Assembly: GCA_014238065.1 (NCBI GenBank)
Contig: JABABU010000014.1
Location: forward strand, 1 to 64,000
DNA length: 64,000 nucleotides
Reading direction: 5' to 3'
From: Actinomycetota bacterium
GTDB taxonomy: Bacteria; Actinomycetota; Acidimicrobiia; Acidimicrobiales; Poriferisodalaceae
In this document: piece by piece, positions 34,619 through 42,906 of the stretch
Layout of the letters: each line of letters begins with the position of its first letter
How positions within the stretch are numbered: the first letter of the stretch is position 1
The notes under the pieces: generated by a model
Told to the model about the DNA's origin: nothing
What the model saw: the letters and a program-made list of their open reading frames with translations, nothing else
Database searches by the model: none
Translations under genes and position numbers: made by a program

Positions 34619-35467
34619 TCAGTCGAGCCGTCTGATCAGGCCCTCTTGCACAACCGAGACAACGAGTTCTCCATCGCGGGTGTACATCTCGCCTCTGCCG
34701 AGACCTCGGGCGCCGGAACTCGACGGCGAGACCTGATCGAACAGCAACCACTCGTCTGCTCTGAACGGACGGTGGAACCACAGCGCGTGGTCGAGGCTGG
34801 CCATCATCATGTTGTCGTCCCAGCCGATGCCGTGGGGGAGCAGCGCTGTGTCGAGGATGGTCATGTCGGTCGCATAGGCAGCGACGCATGCGTGGAGGTT
34901 CGGGTCGTCGGGAAGTGATCCGTCGGCCCTGAACCAGACCTGCTGGCGATCCGATGTCGGCGATGTCACCTTCGGGCCGAGGAAGGGCTCGACTGGTCTG
35001 GTGTCGATGGGCCGGGCCCGGTCGTGATGATCGTCGATTTGGTCCCTGTATGGCTCCCACCGGGTCGTGTAGTCGGGAAGAGTCTCTGGGTCAGGAACAT
35101 CTGGCATGGCGGTCTGGTAGTCGAAGCCGTCTTCTGCGGCGTGGAACGACGCCTGCAGATTGAAGATGGCTCTGCCGTGCTGGATGGCGACGACACGACG
35201 AGTGGTGAAGCTCCTGCCGTCTCTGATTCGATCGACCTCGTACAGGATCGGAGCGTTCGGGTCGCCGGGTCGAAGGAAGTACGAGTGGAACGAGTGCACC
35301 GCCTTGTCGTCATCGATGGTTCGAACTGCGGCCATGAGCGCTTGGCCGGCGACCTGGCCGCCGAAGACTCTCTGACGATTCTCGTTGGGGCTCATACCCC
35401 GAAAGATGTTGACTTCGATCGGTTCGAGGACGAGGAGCTCGACCAGATCGTCGAGAGCTGATGTCAT
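34619..35467 (-). CDS. tesB: Acyl-CoA thioesterase II
   Basis: The 282-residue protein is a double hot-dog thioesterase hydrolysing acyl-CoA to free acid and CoA. Signatures are RVFGGQVAGQALMAA, HSFHSYFLRPGDPNAPILYEVDRIRDGRSFTTRRV, and in the second half MASLDHALWFHRPFRADEWLLFDQ with the catalytic Asp, and GARGLGRGEMYTRDGELV with the Gln of VQEGLIR. Length and motifs are normal. Confidence 0.94.
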   Translation of the reverse strand: MTSALDDLVELLVLEPIEVNIFRGMSPNENRQRVFGGQVAGQALMAAVRTIDDDKAVHSFHSYFLRPGDPNAPILYEVDRIRDGRSFTTRRVVAIQHGRAIFNLQASFHAAEDGFDYQTAMPDVPDPETLPDYTTRWEPYRDQIDDHHDRARPIDTRPVEPFLGPKVTSPTSDRQQVWFRADGSLPDDPNLHACVAAYATDMTILDTALLPHGIGWDDNMMMASLDHALWFHRPFRADEWLLFDQVSPSSSGARGLGRGEMYTRDGELVVSVVQEGLIRRLD

Positions 35468-35534
35468 GCACGCATCGTCGCACAGAGTGCAGCGCGGTGC
35501 GCGCGGCCCGATCCGTCCTTAGCCTTGTGAAGTC

Positions 35535-35984
35535 ATGTCGGTTGGAAGTGTCATCGCGCGGGCGTGGGCCCTCAGACATCGCCTTGTGCGTTTCGCAGGC
35601 GTTTCGGTCGTCGGCGTCTTCATCACGCAGGCGCTGTTGATCTTGTTCAACGCGGGCCTCGACTGGGCTGGTGTCCCCGCCAATATCGCGGCGACGTCGA
35701 TCGCGGCGATTCCGATCTTCCTGATGCACCGAACCTGGGTGTGGGGTGTGACCCGCTCTCACTCGGTCGGTCGGGAGATCGTGCCGTTCTGGTCGTACAC
35801 ACTGCTCGGTCTCGCCGTGTCGACGGCTTTCGTCGCGGTCGCTGATTCGCAGTGGGGTTCGACGCTTGCCGTGAGCTTGGCCAACCTGACCGGGTGGGTA
35901 TTGCTGTGGTTCGGGAAGTTCGTGCTGCTCGAGCGTTTCTTGTTTCGCGAGGCCGACGACGAACTGTCACCAACGGTGGCCTGA
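35535..35984 (+). CDS. GtrA-family membrane protein
   Basis: The 149-residue protein has four transmembrane helices and the GtrA pattern: RFAGVSVVGVFITQALL, ATSIAAIPIFLMHRTWVWG, a third helix near 78-94, and VSLANLTGWVLLWFGKFVLLERFLF. GtrA proteins help flip or modify polyprenyl-linked sugars for cell-surface glycans. A methyltransferase gene starts 2 bases after its stop, so the pair is an operon, and a glycan operon lies just beyond on the other strand. Confidence 0.88.
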   Translation: MSVGSVIARAWALRHRLVRFAGVSVVGVFITQALLILFNAGLDWAGVPANIAATSIAAIPIFLMHRTWVWGVTRSHSVGREIVPFWSYTLLGLAVSTAFVAVADSQWGSTLAVSLANLTGWVLLWFGKFVLLERFLFREADDELSPTVA

Positions 35985-35986
35985 TC

Positions 35987-36619
35987 GTGGACTCTCGACT
36001 CCAGCACCTCGCTGAGGGTGCCAAGGGGTTCATGCCCGATGACGAGGGCCGAGCGTTGTACGACGCGGCCATCGACTCGGGTCCGAAAGGTCCGATCGTC
36101 GAGATCGGCACATACTGTGGAAAGTCGGCCGTCTATCTGGGTGCTGCTGCGGCCGAGGTGGGATCGGTCGTGTTCACGGTCGACCATCATCGCGGGTCCG
36201 AGGAGATGCAGGCCGGATGGGAGCATCACGACGACTCGCTGGTCGGTCCCTCGGGTGAAATGAACTCGCTCCCGACATTCCGAGCGCTGATGCGTGAGGC
36301 TGACCTCGACGCACATGTGGTCGCCGTCGTCGGCGACAGCGCCGTTGTGGGTGCTTCGTGGTTCGTGCCGGCGGCGATGGTGTTCATCGACGGTGGTCAC
36401 GGCCCGATTCCCGCCAATGCCGACTACGAGTTGTGGGCACCGCACGTCGTCCTCGGCGGTCTGCTGGCGATTCACGATGTCTTCCCGAACCCAGACGACG
36501 GCGGCCGACCGCCCTATGAGATCTTCCGCAGGGCCATCGACTCGGGCGAGTTCGTCGAGGTGCGCGCCGTTGGCAGTCTGCGCATCCTCCGCCGAACGCA
36601 CCCCGCCGCGGAGTCGTAG
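35987..36619 (+). CDS. Class I SAM-dependent methyltransferase
   Basis: The 210-residue protein carries a SAM-binding motif I GPIVEIGTYCGKSAVYLGAAA (described from about residue 35), an acidic motif II FTVDHH, and VFIDGGHGPIPANADYELWAP, as in the Methyltransf_24 type. The substrate is unknown. The start is GTG, 2 bases after the GtrA stop. Given the neighbours, a role in surface-glycan methylation is a guess. Confidence 0.8.
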   Translation: MDSRLQHLAEGAKGFMPDDEGRALYDAAIDSGPKGPIVEIGTYCGKSAVYLGAAAAEVGSVVFTVDHHRGSEEMQAGWEHHDDSLVGPSGEMNSLPTFRALMREADLDAHVVAVVGDSAVVGASWFVPAAMVFIDGGHGPIPANADYELWAPHVVLGGLLAIHDVFPNPDDGGRPPYEIFRRAIDSGEFVEVRAVGSLRILRRTHPAAES

Positions 36620-36637
36620 AGCACCAGAATCGACGCC

Positions 36638-36663
36638 GAACCGATCCGGGGTGGGGTTGGTTC
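36638..36663 (+). terminator. Possible hairpin between convergent genes
   Basis: GAACCGATCC can pair with GGGTTGGTTC (10 bp including two G-U pairs) around a six-base loop, within the 62-base gap between convergent genes. No U tract follows, so it is weak. Confidence 0.3.
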
Positions 36664-36681
36664 TGCGGGATGGCGTGAAGG

Positions 36682-37740
36682 TCAGGAGTCGGAAAGGTCC
36701 GCCAGGCCCTCGCCGAGGAACAGGCCACACGCCGGTGAGCAGCGATCGAGTGCGTCGGCAGCGAGGATGACTGCCGCGCTGCTGTACGTCGACTGCTCGT
36801 GGTCGGGGAAGTGGATGTTGTCCGGGTAGACCATCCCGGTGAAGTAGGAACCGTTGTCAGCGCGCAGGTTCTGCACCCAGCTGAAGAGAGCGTGCGCGGT
36901 GTCGGTGTCCCCGATGTTGAGGTATGCCATCGCACACTCGCACGTCTCGGCCGCGGTGATCCACGGGTTGTCGGACACACATCTGACGCCCTTGGACTCC
37001 ATGACGAACGTGTCGTACTTCGAGGCGAGGCGCGCCACGGCAGCGTCTCCCGTGACCGCGCCAGTGAGAACTGGGTAGTACCAGTCCATTGCCCAGCGGT
37101 CCTTCGGTTCGAATGAGTCGGGGTGGTCGGCGATGCGGTCACGGAGCCGAACGGCTCCGAGTTCCCACAGTGGGCGTTCGGCGCCGACCTCTTCGGCGAT
37201 GCGCATTGCACACCGGACTGAGTGATAGATGGACGAGGAGCCCGTGAGCAGCGCGTACGACCACGGCGTCCCGTCGGCGTGGCGGGCCCAGATGATCTCA
37301 CCGCCGGCGTTCTGCATCGTGAGCACGAAGTCGATGGCACGGTCGACAACGGGCCACATTGACTCGAGAAATCCCCGATCGCCGGTCATGAGCCAGTGGT
37401 GCCAGACACCGGCGGCAACGTAGCTGCAGACGTTCGTGTCGATCTTTGCGTCCTCGACGCCGTCGGCCAGGTAGTAGTGGTGCCACCATCCTGCGTCGTC
37501 CTGGGCGTCGGACAACCATTGGTAGGCACGCTCGGCATCGGACCTTCGCCCGGCGACATCGAGTGCCATCGCCGCCTCGGTGTGGTTCCACGGGTCTGCG
37601 TGGCCACCGGGGTACCACAAGATCATCCCGGTCGGCTCTTGCATGGCGGCGATTGATTCGCCGGTCGCGGTGACGTCGACCTGTGAGAGGGACCGGGTCG
37701 CTCCGACGCCTCCTACCACCTGTTCGGGATCAGGCTGCAC
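36682..37740 (-). CDS. Six-hairpin/(alpha-alpha) toroid protein of a surface-glycan operon
   Basis: The 352-residue protein is rich in Trp, Tyr and His and contains repeated helical hairpins such as WNHTEAAMALDVAGRRSDAE, AYQWLSDAQDDAGWWHHYY, WITAAETCECAMAYLNIGD. This is the pattern of toroid enzymes: six-hairpin glycosidases and prenyltransferase/cyclase-like proteins. Actinobacterial homologues are often labelled prenyltransferase, without proof as far as I know. The start lies inside the last 11 bases of the methyltransferase gene, so it is the third gene of a GT4-methyltransferase-toroid operon. Confidence 0.65.
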   Translation of the reverse strand: MQPDPEQVVGGVGATRSLSQVDVTATGESIAAMQEPTGMILWYPGGHADPWNHTEAAMALDVAGRRSDAERAYQWLSDAQDDAGWWHHYYLADGVEDAKIDTNVCSYVAAGVWHHWLMTGDRGFLESMWPVVDRAIDFVLTMQNAGGEIIWARHADGTPWSYALLTGSSSIYHSVRCAMRIAEEVGAERPLWELGAVRLRDRIADHPDSFEPKDRWAMDWYYPVLTGAVTGDAAVARLASKYDTFVMESKGVRCVSDNPWITAAETCECAMAYLNIGDTDTAHALFSWVQNLRADNGSYFTGMVYPDNIHFPDHEQSTYSSAAVILAADALDRCSPACGLFLGEGLADLSDS

Positions 37741-38488
37741 GGGCGGTCTCTCTGATCGGCTCGACCGTGATCCGTGGCTTCGAGGTGTAGTGCACGACGC
37801 TCTTGCCGATGAACGGGTTCAACAACCGGTCGGCGATACGCGTGCTCTTCGGTGCCTTGATGATGTCCCACTCGAGGAACTTGCGGTACGCAGCAACGAG
37901 GCGGTGGTCGTCGTTGGTCGGCCCGACGGCACACTTCAGCCACCAATAGGGCGAGTGAAGGGAATGGGCCTGATGCGAGCCGTGGAGATCGAGCCCGGCA
38001 TCGCCGAGTTTCTGGCGCATCTCCTTCTCTTTGTAGATGCGAACGTGCCCTCCGACAGCGATTGGCGCGTGGTATTCGTCTGACAGCTTCCAGCACAGCT
38101 TCTCTGGGAGCCACGCGGGAACCGTCACCGCCATGGTTCCACCTGGCTTCAGGACACGCGTGAGCTCGGTGATTGCTCCGACGTCGTCCGGGATGTGCTC
38201 GAGTACCTCTGAGGCGATGATCTTGTCGAACGTGTCATCGGCGAATGGGAGTCGGAGCGCGTCGCCCCTGATCGATCCTGATTCGGCTTCGGCGTCGATC
38301 TCGCCGGCTTCGACCATCGCGTAGTAGGTGTTCTTCACATCGACCAGTTCCGGGAAGCTGTAGTCGAGAGCTGTGACTCGCGCTCCCCTGCGCATCGACT
38401 CGAATGCATGGCGCCCTGCACCGCATCCCATGTCGAGGAGTCGGTCGCCCGGTTGTAGACCGAGTCGATCGAACCTGACGGTCAGCAC
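37730..38488 (-). CDS. SAM-dependent methyltransferase of the GT4 operon
   Basis: The 252-residue enzyme has a clear Methyltransf_11 domain: motif I LLDMGCGAGRHAFESMRRGA, DYSFPELVDV, GDALRLPFADDTFDKIIASEVLEHI (motifs II-III) and LKPGGTMAVTVPAW. A C-terminal region of ~110 residues is family-specific. GTG 38488 is the only in-frame start after the glycosyltransferase stop and gives an N-terminus MLTVRFDRLGLQPGDR. The 49-base gap to the upstream gene and the 11-base overlap with the downstream gene place it in the operon. Confidence 0.85.
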   Translation of the reverse strand: MLTVRFDRLGLQPGDRLLDMGCGAGRHAFESMRRGARVTALDYSFPELVDVKNTYYAMVEAGEIDAEAESGSIRGDALRLPFADDTFDKIIASEVLEHIPDDVGAITELTRVLKPGGTMAVTVPAWLPEKLCWKLSDEYHAPIAVGGHVRIYKEKEMRQKLGDAGLDLHGSHQAHSLHSPYWWLKCAVGPTNDDHRLVAAYRKFLEWDIIKAPKSTRIADRLLNPFIGKSVVHYTSKPRITVEPIRETARAA

Positions 38489-38537
38489 GACATCGCCAGC
38501 ATGTTGGTGTCGAATCGTGTCATCGACTTCGTGGGAT

Positions 38538-39803
38538 TCATCGACGAGGTCCGACCTCGTCGAGGAGTGCTCGATATTCGGCGACAGTTCGCTCGGCGGT
38601 GATCCGCCACGAGAAGTTGTCGTGCACTCGTTTGCGGCCGGCAACCCCGATGGTCGAGCGGATCTCGGGGTGACGAAGGACGAGACCGACCTTCTCGACG
38701 AGCGCTTCGACGTCGCCTGGAGGGACATGGATGGCGGTCTCGCCGTCCGTGCCGACCACCTCGGGCAGTGCTCCACCGGTGCTGGCGACGAGGGGAGCGC
38801 CGCAGCTCATGGCTTCGATCGCGGGAAGTGAAAACCCCTCGTACAGCGAAGGGACCACGGCGACCTGCGCCTCGCTGTACAGGTCGACGATTCGTTGATC
38901 GCTGACGCCGGTGATGAACTCGACGTGGTCTGCAAGCCCGAGTTCGGCGATGGTCTGAGTTGCCCTGCTGTCGGTCTTCGGTCGTCCGATGACGACGAGG
39001 TGAGCTTCTGGCAGTTCGGTCCTGAGCTTGGCGAGGGCTTCCAGAAGGAAGGCAAGGCCCTTCATCGCAATGTCGGCCGACGCCGTGGTCATGATTCTTC
39101 CGGGAATCGGGTCGATGGCCGGGTTCGGCTTGAACTGGTCCGGGTCGACGCCAACGTGGACGATGTGCAGCTTCTGGGGGTCGACGCCGTGGCCATCAAC
39201 GATGTCGTCGTAGCTGTTGGACGACACGGTGACGATGCGGGGGAGCTGCCGGGCGACGCGGGTCTGCATCCCGGTGAAGGCGTAGAAACGGTCCTTGGTG
39301 AAACGTTTCCATGGTGTCGGCGCGTGCTGTGCTTCGATCCGACGGTCGACCACGATCGGGTGATGGATGGTCTCGAGGAGTGGTAGACCCATGTCCTGGA
39401 TCTGGAGAATGCCGTAGCCGAGACACTGGTTGTCGTGGACGAGGTCGAAGTCGTCGAGACGGTTCTTCAGGTGCCTGGCGGCGCGAAGGCTGAACGTGAG
39501 TGGCTCCGCGAAGGTCGCGCATGCGGTGATGCCGTACTCGAGGACGTCGATCCAGTCGTTGTACTCGGAGAGTTTCGGGAAGCGGAACGGGTCTGGGCTT
39601 CTGTAGAGATCGAGGCTGGGGAGTTCGACAAGTCCTACGCCCTCGTCGAGGATCGGGTACGGCGGCCCCGAGATCACCTCGACGCGGTGGCCGAGGCCGA
39701 CCAGCTCTCGACTCAGATGGCGGACGTATACGCCTTGGCCACCCGTGTAGGCATGGCCTCGGTAGGTGAGGAGGGCGATTCGTAGTGGCGTGTCTGCCGA
39801 CAT
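38538..39803 (-). CDS. Glycosyltransferase family 4 protein
   Basis: The 421-residue GT-B enzyme has an N-terminal acceptor domain (ALLTYRGHAYTGGQGVYVRHLSREL) and a C-terminal donor domain with MTTASADIAMKGLAFLLEAL, EFITGVSDQRIVDLYSEAQV and the donor-site PSLYEGFSLPAIEAMSCGAPLVAS, including the E-x7-E of retaining GT4 enzymes. Donor and acceptor cannot be named. ATG 39803 has GGAG 9 bases upstream. It leads a three-gene operon that probably makes or modifies a methylated glycan or glycolipid. Confidence 0.88.
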   Translation of the reverse strand: MSADTPLRIALLTYRGHAYTGGQGVYVRHLSRELVGLGHRVEVISGPPYPILDEGVGLVELPSLDLYRSPDPFRFPKLSEYNDWIDVLEYGITACATFAEPLTFSLRAARHLKNRLDDFDLVHDNQCLGYGILQIQDMGLPLLETIHHPIVVDRRIEAQHAPTPWKRFTKDRFYAFTGMQTRVARQLPRIVTVSSNSYDDIVDGHGVDPQKLHIVHVGVDPDQFKPNPAIDPIPGRIMTTASADIAMKGLAFLLEALAKLRTELPEAHLVVIGRPKTDSRATQTIAELGLADHVEFITGVSDQRIVDLYSEAQVAVVPSLYEGFSLPAIEAMSCGAPLVASTGGALPEVVGTDGETAIHVPPGDVEALVEKVGLVLRHPEIRSTIGVAGRKRVHDNFSWRITAERTVAEYRALLDEVGPRR

Positions 39804-39954
39804 CGGGGATGCTCCACCCCGACAGAGCCAACTGAACAACCGTGTGACGTCAGGGTTTCAGCACGATCGAAGATGAAACGTTACTCGTCGGTAACCGCGA
39901 TCCCAATGGTCGGCGTAGATGGCTGACTCTGTGGAGAGGCTGCTGAGTTCGAGG

Positions 39955-40509
39955 TCAGTCGTCACGGTGCTCACTCGAGCGCTTGCGAGCCCAGATGCTG
40001 AACGCGAGCAGGCCGGCAGTGACCACGGTCAAGGGGGCGAGTGCGATCAGGATCGATCCCGAACTGTTGGCCTCTGGTTCTTCAACGACAGCTCTGGCGC
40101 AGTCGGTCGCGGATGCCGATGCTGGGTCGAGTGTGAAGCGGAAGTCGCCGACGTTGAGGTCACCGTCGAACGACAGCACCTCGTAGTGCACCCGATATGA
40201 GCCAGGAGCGAGGCCATCGACATCCGTCTGGATCACCGACGGGCTGGGAAATACCGCCGGCTCGAGAGGCAGGTGAACGCCGGTACCGGGATCGACCAGG
40301 CTGATGAGTGGGGGATGCTCCGCTGTCTGTACCAGAGGGCCGTTGAGCCCGATTTCGATTCGATCGATGCTCGACATGACCTCATCGACACCTGGGCACG
40401 ATCCGACATAGTCGGCGTGGGCGAGGACGCCATCGGCCGACGCGAAGTGCGCGAATCCGAGACACATCGTGGTGATGATGGATCTCTTGATTGCAGATCT
40501 GGCCGGCAT
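39955..40509 (-). CDS. CopC-like copper-binding periplasmic protein with C-terminal anchor
   Basis: The 184-residue protein has a signal peptide ending VLA-HADYVGSCPG, so the mature N-terminus would be His, the copper ligand of CopC. A CopC beta-barrel follows (SSIDRIEIGLNGPLV, GLAPGSYRVHYEVLSFDGD), then a transmembrane helix (about 151-171) and a basic tail. In CopC the C-terminal site normally reads DGH; here it is DGD, so one Cu(II) ligand differs. It probably handles extracytoplasmic copper. Two micro-ORFs immediately precede it. Confidence 0.8.
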   Translation of the reverse strand: MPARSAIKRSIITTMCLGFAHFASADGVLAHADYVGSCPGVDEVMSSIDRIEIGLNGPLVQTAEHPPLISLVDPGTGVHLPLEPAVFPSPSVIQTDVDGLAPGSYRVHYEVLSFDGDLNVGDFRFTLDPASASATDCARAVVEEPEANSSGSILIALAPLTVVTAGLLAFSIWARKRSSEHRDD

Positions 40510-40512
40510 CGA

Positions 40513-40626
40513 TCAGGTGCCTGATCCTGGCCGTCGGCCGACTTCCTTGGTGTGGTCGATGGTGCGGCAGGGATCAAAGGTGCGGAGCGCCTCTTCTTCG
40601 GCCGCCAGGAGCGGACTGTCGCTCAT
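40513..40626 (-). CDS. Candidate 37-aa ORF upstream of the CopC-like gene
   Basis: This small frame (starting MSDSPLLAAEEEALRTFDPC) ends 3 bases before the CopC-like start and begins by ATGA overlap with another micro-ORF. It contains one Cys and one His. Whether it is translated or conserved is unknown. Confidence 0.35.
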   Translation of the reverse strand: MSDSPLLAAEEEALRTFDPCRTIDHTKEVGRRPGSGT

Positions 40627-40688
40627 GGTGTCGCGGATGAGCCAACCAGGTCTCCGCTGCCAAAGTCGAAGAACGCTGCATTGTCCAT
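40623..40688 (-). CDS. Candidate 21-aa ORF
   Basis: The frame MDNAAFFDFGSGDLVGSSAT plus Pro has a GAGGA close upstream of its ATG, and its stop overlaps the ATG of the next micro-ORF. It may be a coupled leader ORF. Alternatively, with the next frame it may be one small protein broken by a frameshift. Confidence 0.3.
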   Translation of the reverse strand: MDNAAFFDFGSGDLVGSSATP

Positions 40689-40907
40689 GGTCCTCAACGT
40701 TTCTCGCCTCGAAACATCTCGCGTCATCACATAGCGTGGGTGCGCACTTTGCGCCGTGGATTTGTCACCGCCAAGATCGTCCCGACGACGGTGTCCGTTG
40801 CTTCCCACATCATCATATGGCGTTGGATTGGATGATCGGTGAGCTGGGTCGCCGAGGCTTCGTCACGTCATGGTGTCTCTGCTGGTCGAATGCGACCAGC
40901 CCGATCG
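40689..40907. other. Intergenic region between divergent CopC-side ORFs and dtd
   Basis: No gene is evident. It should hold the promoter for the leftward micro-ORF/CopC transcript. The rightward dtd promoter is at its right edge. Confidence 0.4.
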
Positions 40908-40913
40908 TAGGCT
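40908..40913 (+). promoter_or_regulatory. Candidate -10 element (TAGGCT) for dtd
   Basis: TAGGCT fits TANNNT and is followed by 6 bases and the ATG at 40920, again a leaderless layout. Confidence 0.4.
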
Positions 40914-40919
40914 GGGGTG

Positions 40920-41357
40920 ATGCGTGGTCTCGTGCAACGGGTGTCGTGGGCGTACGTGGACAGCGACGGGGAGCGTGTCGGCGAAATCGGTCCCGGTGTG
41001 TGCGTCTTGGTGGGGGTCACGCACGAAGACTCGCCGGCCGATGCCCTCAAGCTGGCATCGAAGATCGCGGTGCTGAGGATCTTCGATGACGACGAGGGTG
41101 TGATGAATCGTTCTCTTCTCGATATGGGTGGTGCCGCGCTCGTCGTCAGCCAGTTCACGTTGTACGGCAACACCAGGAAGGGCCGACGCCCGTCGTACAT
41201 CGACGCGGCTCGTCCCGAGGTTGCCGAGATGCTCGTCGATCATGTCGTCGCTGAGCTACGGACTCTCGGTGTGACGGTGGAGACCGGTCGGTTCAGGACC
41301 GACATGGCCGTGTCGCTGTGCAACGACGGTCCAGTCACGCTGATGCTCGAGTTGTGA
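40920..41357 (+). CDS. dtd: D-aminoacyl-tRNA deacylase
   Basis: Dtd hydrolyses D-amino acids from mischarged tRNAs. The 145-residue protein begins MRGLVQRVSWAYV, and has LVGVTHEDS, SQFTLYGNTRKGRRPSY (family active-site SQFTLY-x2-TxKGxRPS, with Asn before Thr) and a C-terminal NDGPVTLMLE, where the cis Gly-Pro motif GPVT is intact. It is a stand-alone gene. Confidence 0.95.
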   Translation: MRGLVQRVSWAYVDSDGERVGEIGPGVCVLVGVTHEDSPADALKLASKIAVLRIFDDDEGVMNRSLLDMGGAALVVSQFTLYGNTRKGRRPSYIDAARPEVAEMLVDHVVAELRTLGVTVETGRFRTDMAVSLCNDGPVTLMLEL

Positions 41358-41430
41358 GCCTTGTCTCGTGAGCAACGGCGTGTGCCCGTGACCCCACGCT
41401 CGCATATCGGTTGTTGACGGCGGCAACGCG

Positions 41431-42906
41431 TCAACCGAAGTGTCGCTGACGCCTGAGCCAGGGGCCGATTGTGTCTGTTCCCAGAATCGCTATTGCGGCC
41501 GCTGTGATCGGCATCTTGCCCGTTCGAACCGGCCATGTCGTTCCCGTACGACGTTCGGCCTCTGCTGTGAGGACCTTCGTCTCCTTCAGGCCGGATCTCG
41601 CCACGACATGGCCGCGGTGGTCGACGATGGCCGAATAGCCGGTAGTCGATGATTGGAGCACCCAGCGTCCCGATTCGATGGCGCGCAGCCTGGCCGACGC
41701 CAGCGATTGCTCTGGAACGTGGGTGGTGCGATACGACGAAGCGAGCGTGGGGTTCAGGATGATCTCGCCTCCAGCATTCACGCCGTCGCGGGTCCGTTCG
41801 CCGAAATACACCTCGAAACTGATGGCCAGCGCGAGCGGCCCGTGAGGTGAGTCGACTCGAGCATCGCCCGTGCCCTTGATAGCGGTACGAGGAATCAACG
41901 ACAGGTCCGCGAACGGGTCGACGAGTGACCGGAGCGGGATGTACTCGCCGAATGGAACGAGGTGCACCTTTTCGTAGCGATCGACAAGCTCGCCCGCGGA
42001 CGAGACGACGATGGCTGCGTTGCTGAAGAAGTCGTCGTCGATGCGTTCGGTGAGCCCGGTGACGATGGTGAACTCGCCTCGTCGGGCCAGGTCCTGGAGT
42101 TGTCTGAGCTGGCGCGAGTCTTCGAACGGAGCGTTGGCGGTGACGGCGCTCTCCGGCCATACCGACAAGCTCCCTGGAGGCACGTCAGCGGCAGCCACCA
42201 GATGACGCTCGAAGACAGTTGTTTCGCTGCTGTTCACGGCCCGTGTTCCGAGTTCGCCGCCTCCCTGGACCACCGCCACAGGCAGGGTTGCGTTGACCTG
42301 TCCATCGGGGGCGATAACGCCGACAACTGTGACTGCGACGACGAGCACCACTGCGACAGCCGCCGGCCGAGGCTCGTTGGTTGCGAACTTGGCAAGGGCC
42401 ACTGCGCCGATCGCGACCACGGCGATGAGCCCCAGCGACCCGAGCGCCCTCGCCACTTCGGCCAGAGGTCCCCCGGCTTGTCCCATGGCGATGCTGCCCA
42501 TCGGTACTCCGCCGAAGGGGATCACCCAGTGCCACGCTTCGCCGAGCATGACTGCGGCAGGGAACGAAATGGCGAAAGTCGGACCCGGCCTGGTGAACGC
42601 CATCGGCGTGGCCATGATCGCGGCGACGATCGGTACCGAGATCACGTAGCCGGGTGCAGTGAGGTCGATCATCCACACGAGTCCGATGCCGAAGAAACCG
42701 AGCATCGACCACCACGTCAAAGAGAACCGCGCCCCTCGTGACTCGACAGGTTCGACCAGTACGAATATGACGGCGAGCCCGATGAGCGCGAGCGGCCACC
42801 AGCCCCATGGTGGCAGCGAGAATGCCGTGAGGAGCCCAGCGCCGAATCCGATCGCCCGACGTGATCGCATCGATCGACTGGTGGGCCTCGACATCGAGAA
42901 CCTCAC
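41431..42906 (-). CDS. lnt: Apolipoprotein N-acyltransferase homologue with Ser at the catalytic Cys position
   Basis: The 491-residue protein has about six N-terminal transmembrane helices and a nitrilase-like domain. Catalytic Glu (VWPESAV) and Lys (YEKVHLVPFGEY) are present. At the nucleophile, where Lnt normally reads CYE or CWE, the sequence is SFEVYFGER, so Cys is Ser (about residue 363, codon 41818-41820). Lnt adds the third acyl chain to lipoproteins. The substitution means activity cannot be assumed. The GTG start overlaps the cgoX stop as GTGA, so it is the last gene of the hemE operon; an ATG 12 bases in is an alternative start. Confidence 0.85.
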   Translation of the reverse strand: MRFSMSRPTSRSMRSRRAIGFGAGLLTAFSLPPWGWWPLALIGLAVIFVLVEPVESRGARFSLTWWSMLGFFGIGLVWMIDLTAPGYVISVPIVAAIMATPMAFTRPGPTFAISFPAAVMLGEAWHWVIPFGGVPMGSIAMGQAGGPLAEVARALGSLGLIAVVAIGAVALAKFATNEPRPAAVAVVLVVAVTVVGVIAPDGQVNATLPVAVVQGGGELGTRAVNSSETTVFERHLVAAADVPPGSLSVWPESAVTANAPFEDSRQLRQLQDLARRGEFTIVTGLTERIDDDFFSNAAIVVSSAGELVDRYEKVHLVPFGEYIPLRSLVDPFADLSLIPRTAIKGTGDARVDSPHGPLALAISFEVYFGERTRDGVNAGGEIILNPTLASSYRTTHVPEQSLASARLRAIESGRWVLQSSTTGYSAIVDHRGHVVARSGLKETKVLTAEAERRTGTTWPVRTGKMPITAAAIAILGTDTIGPWLRRQRHFG

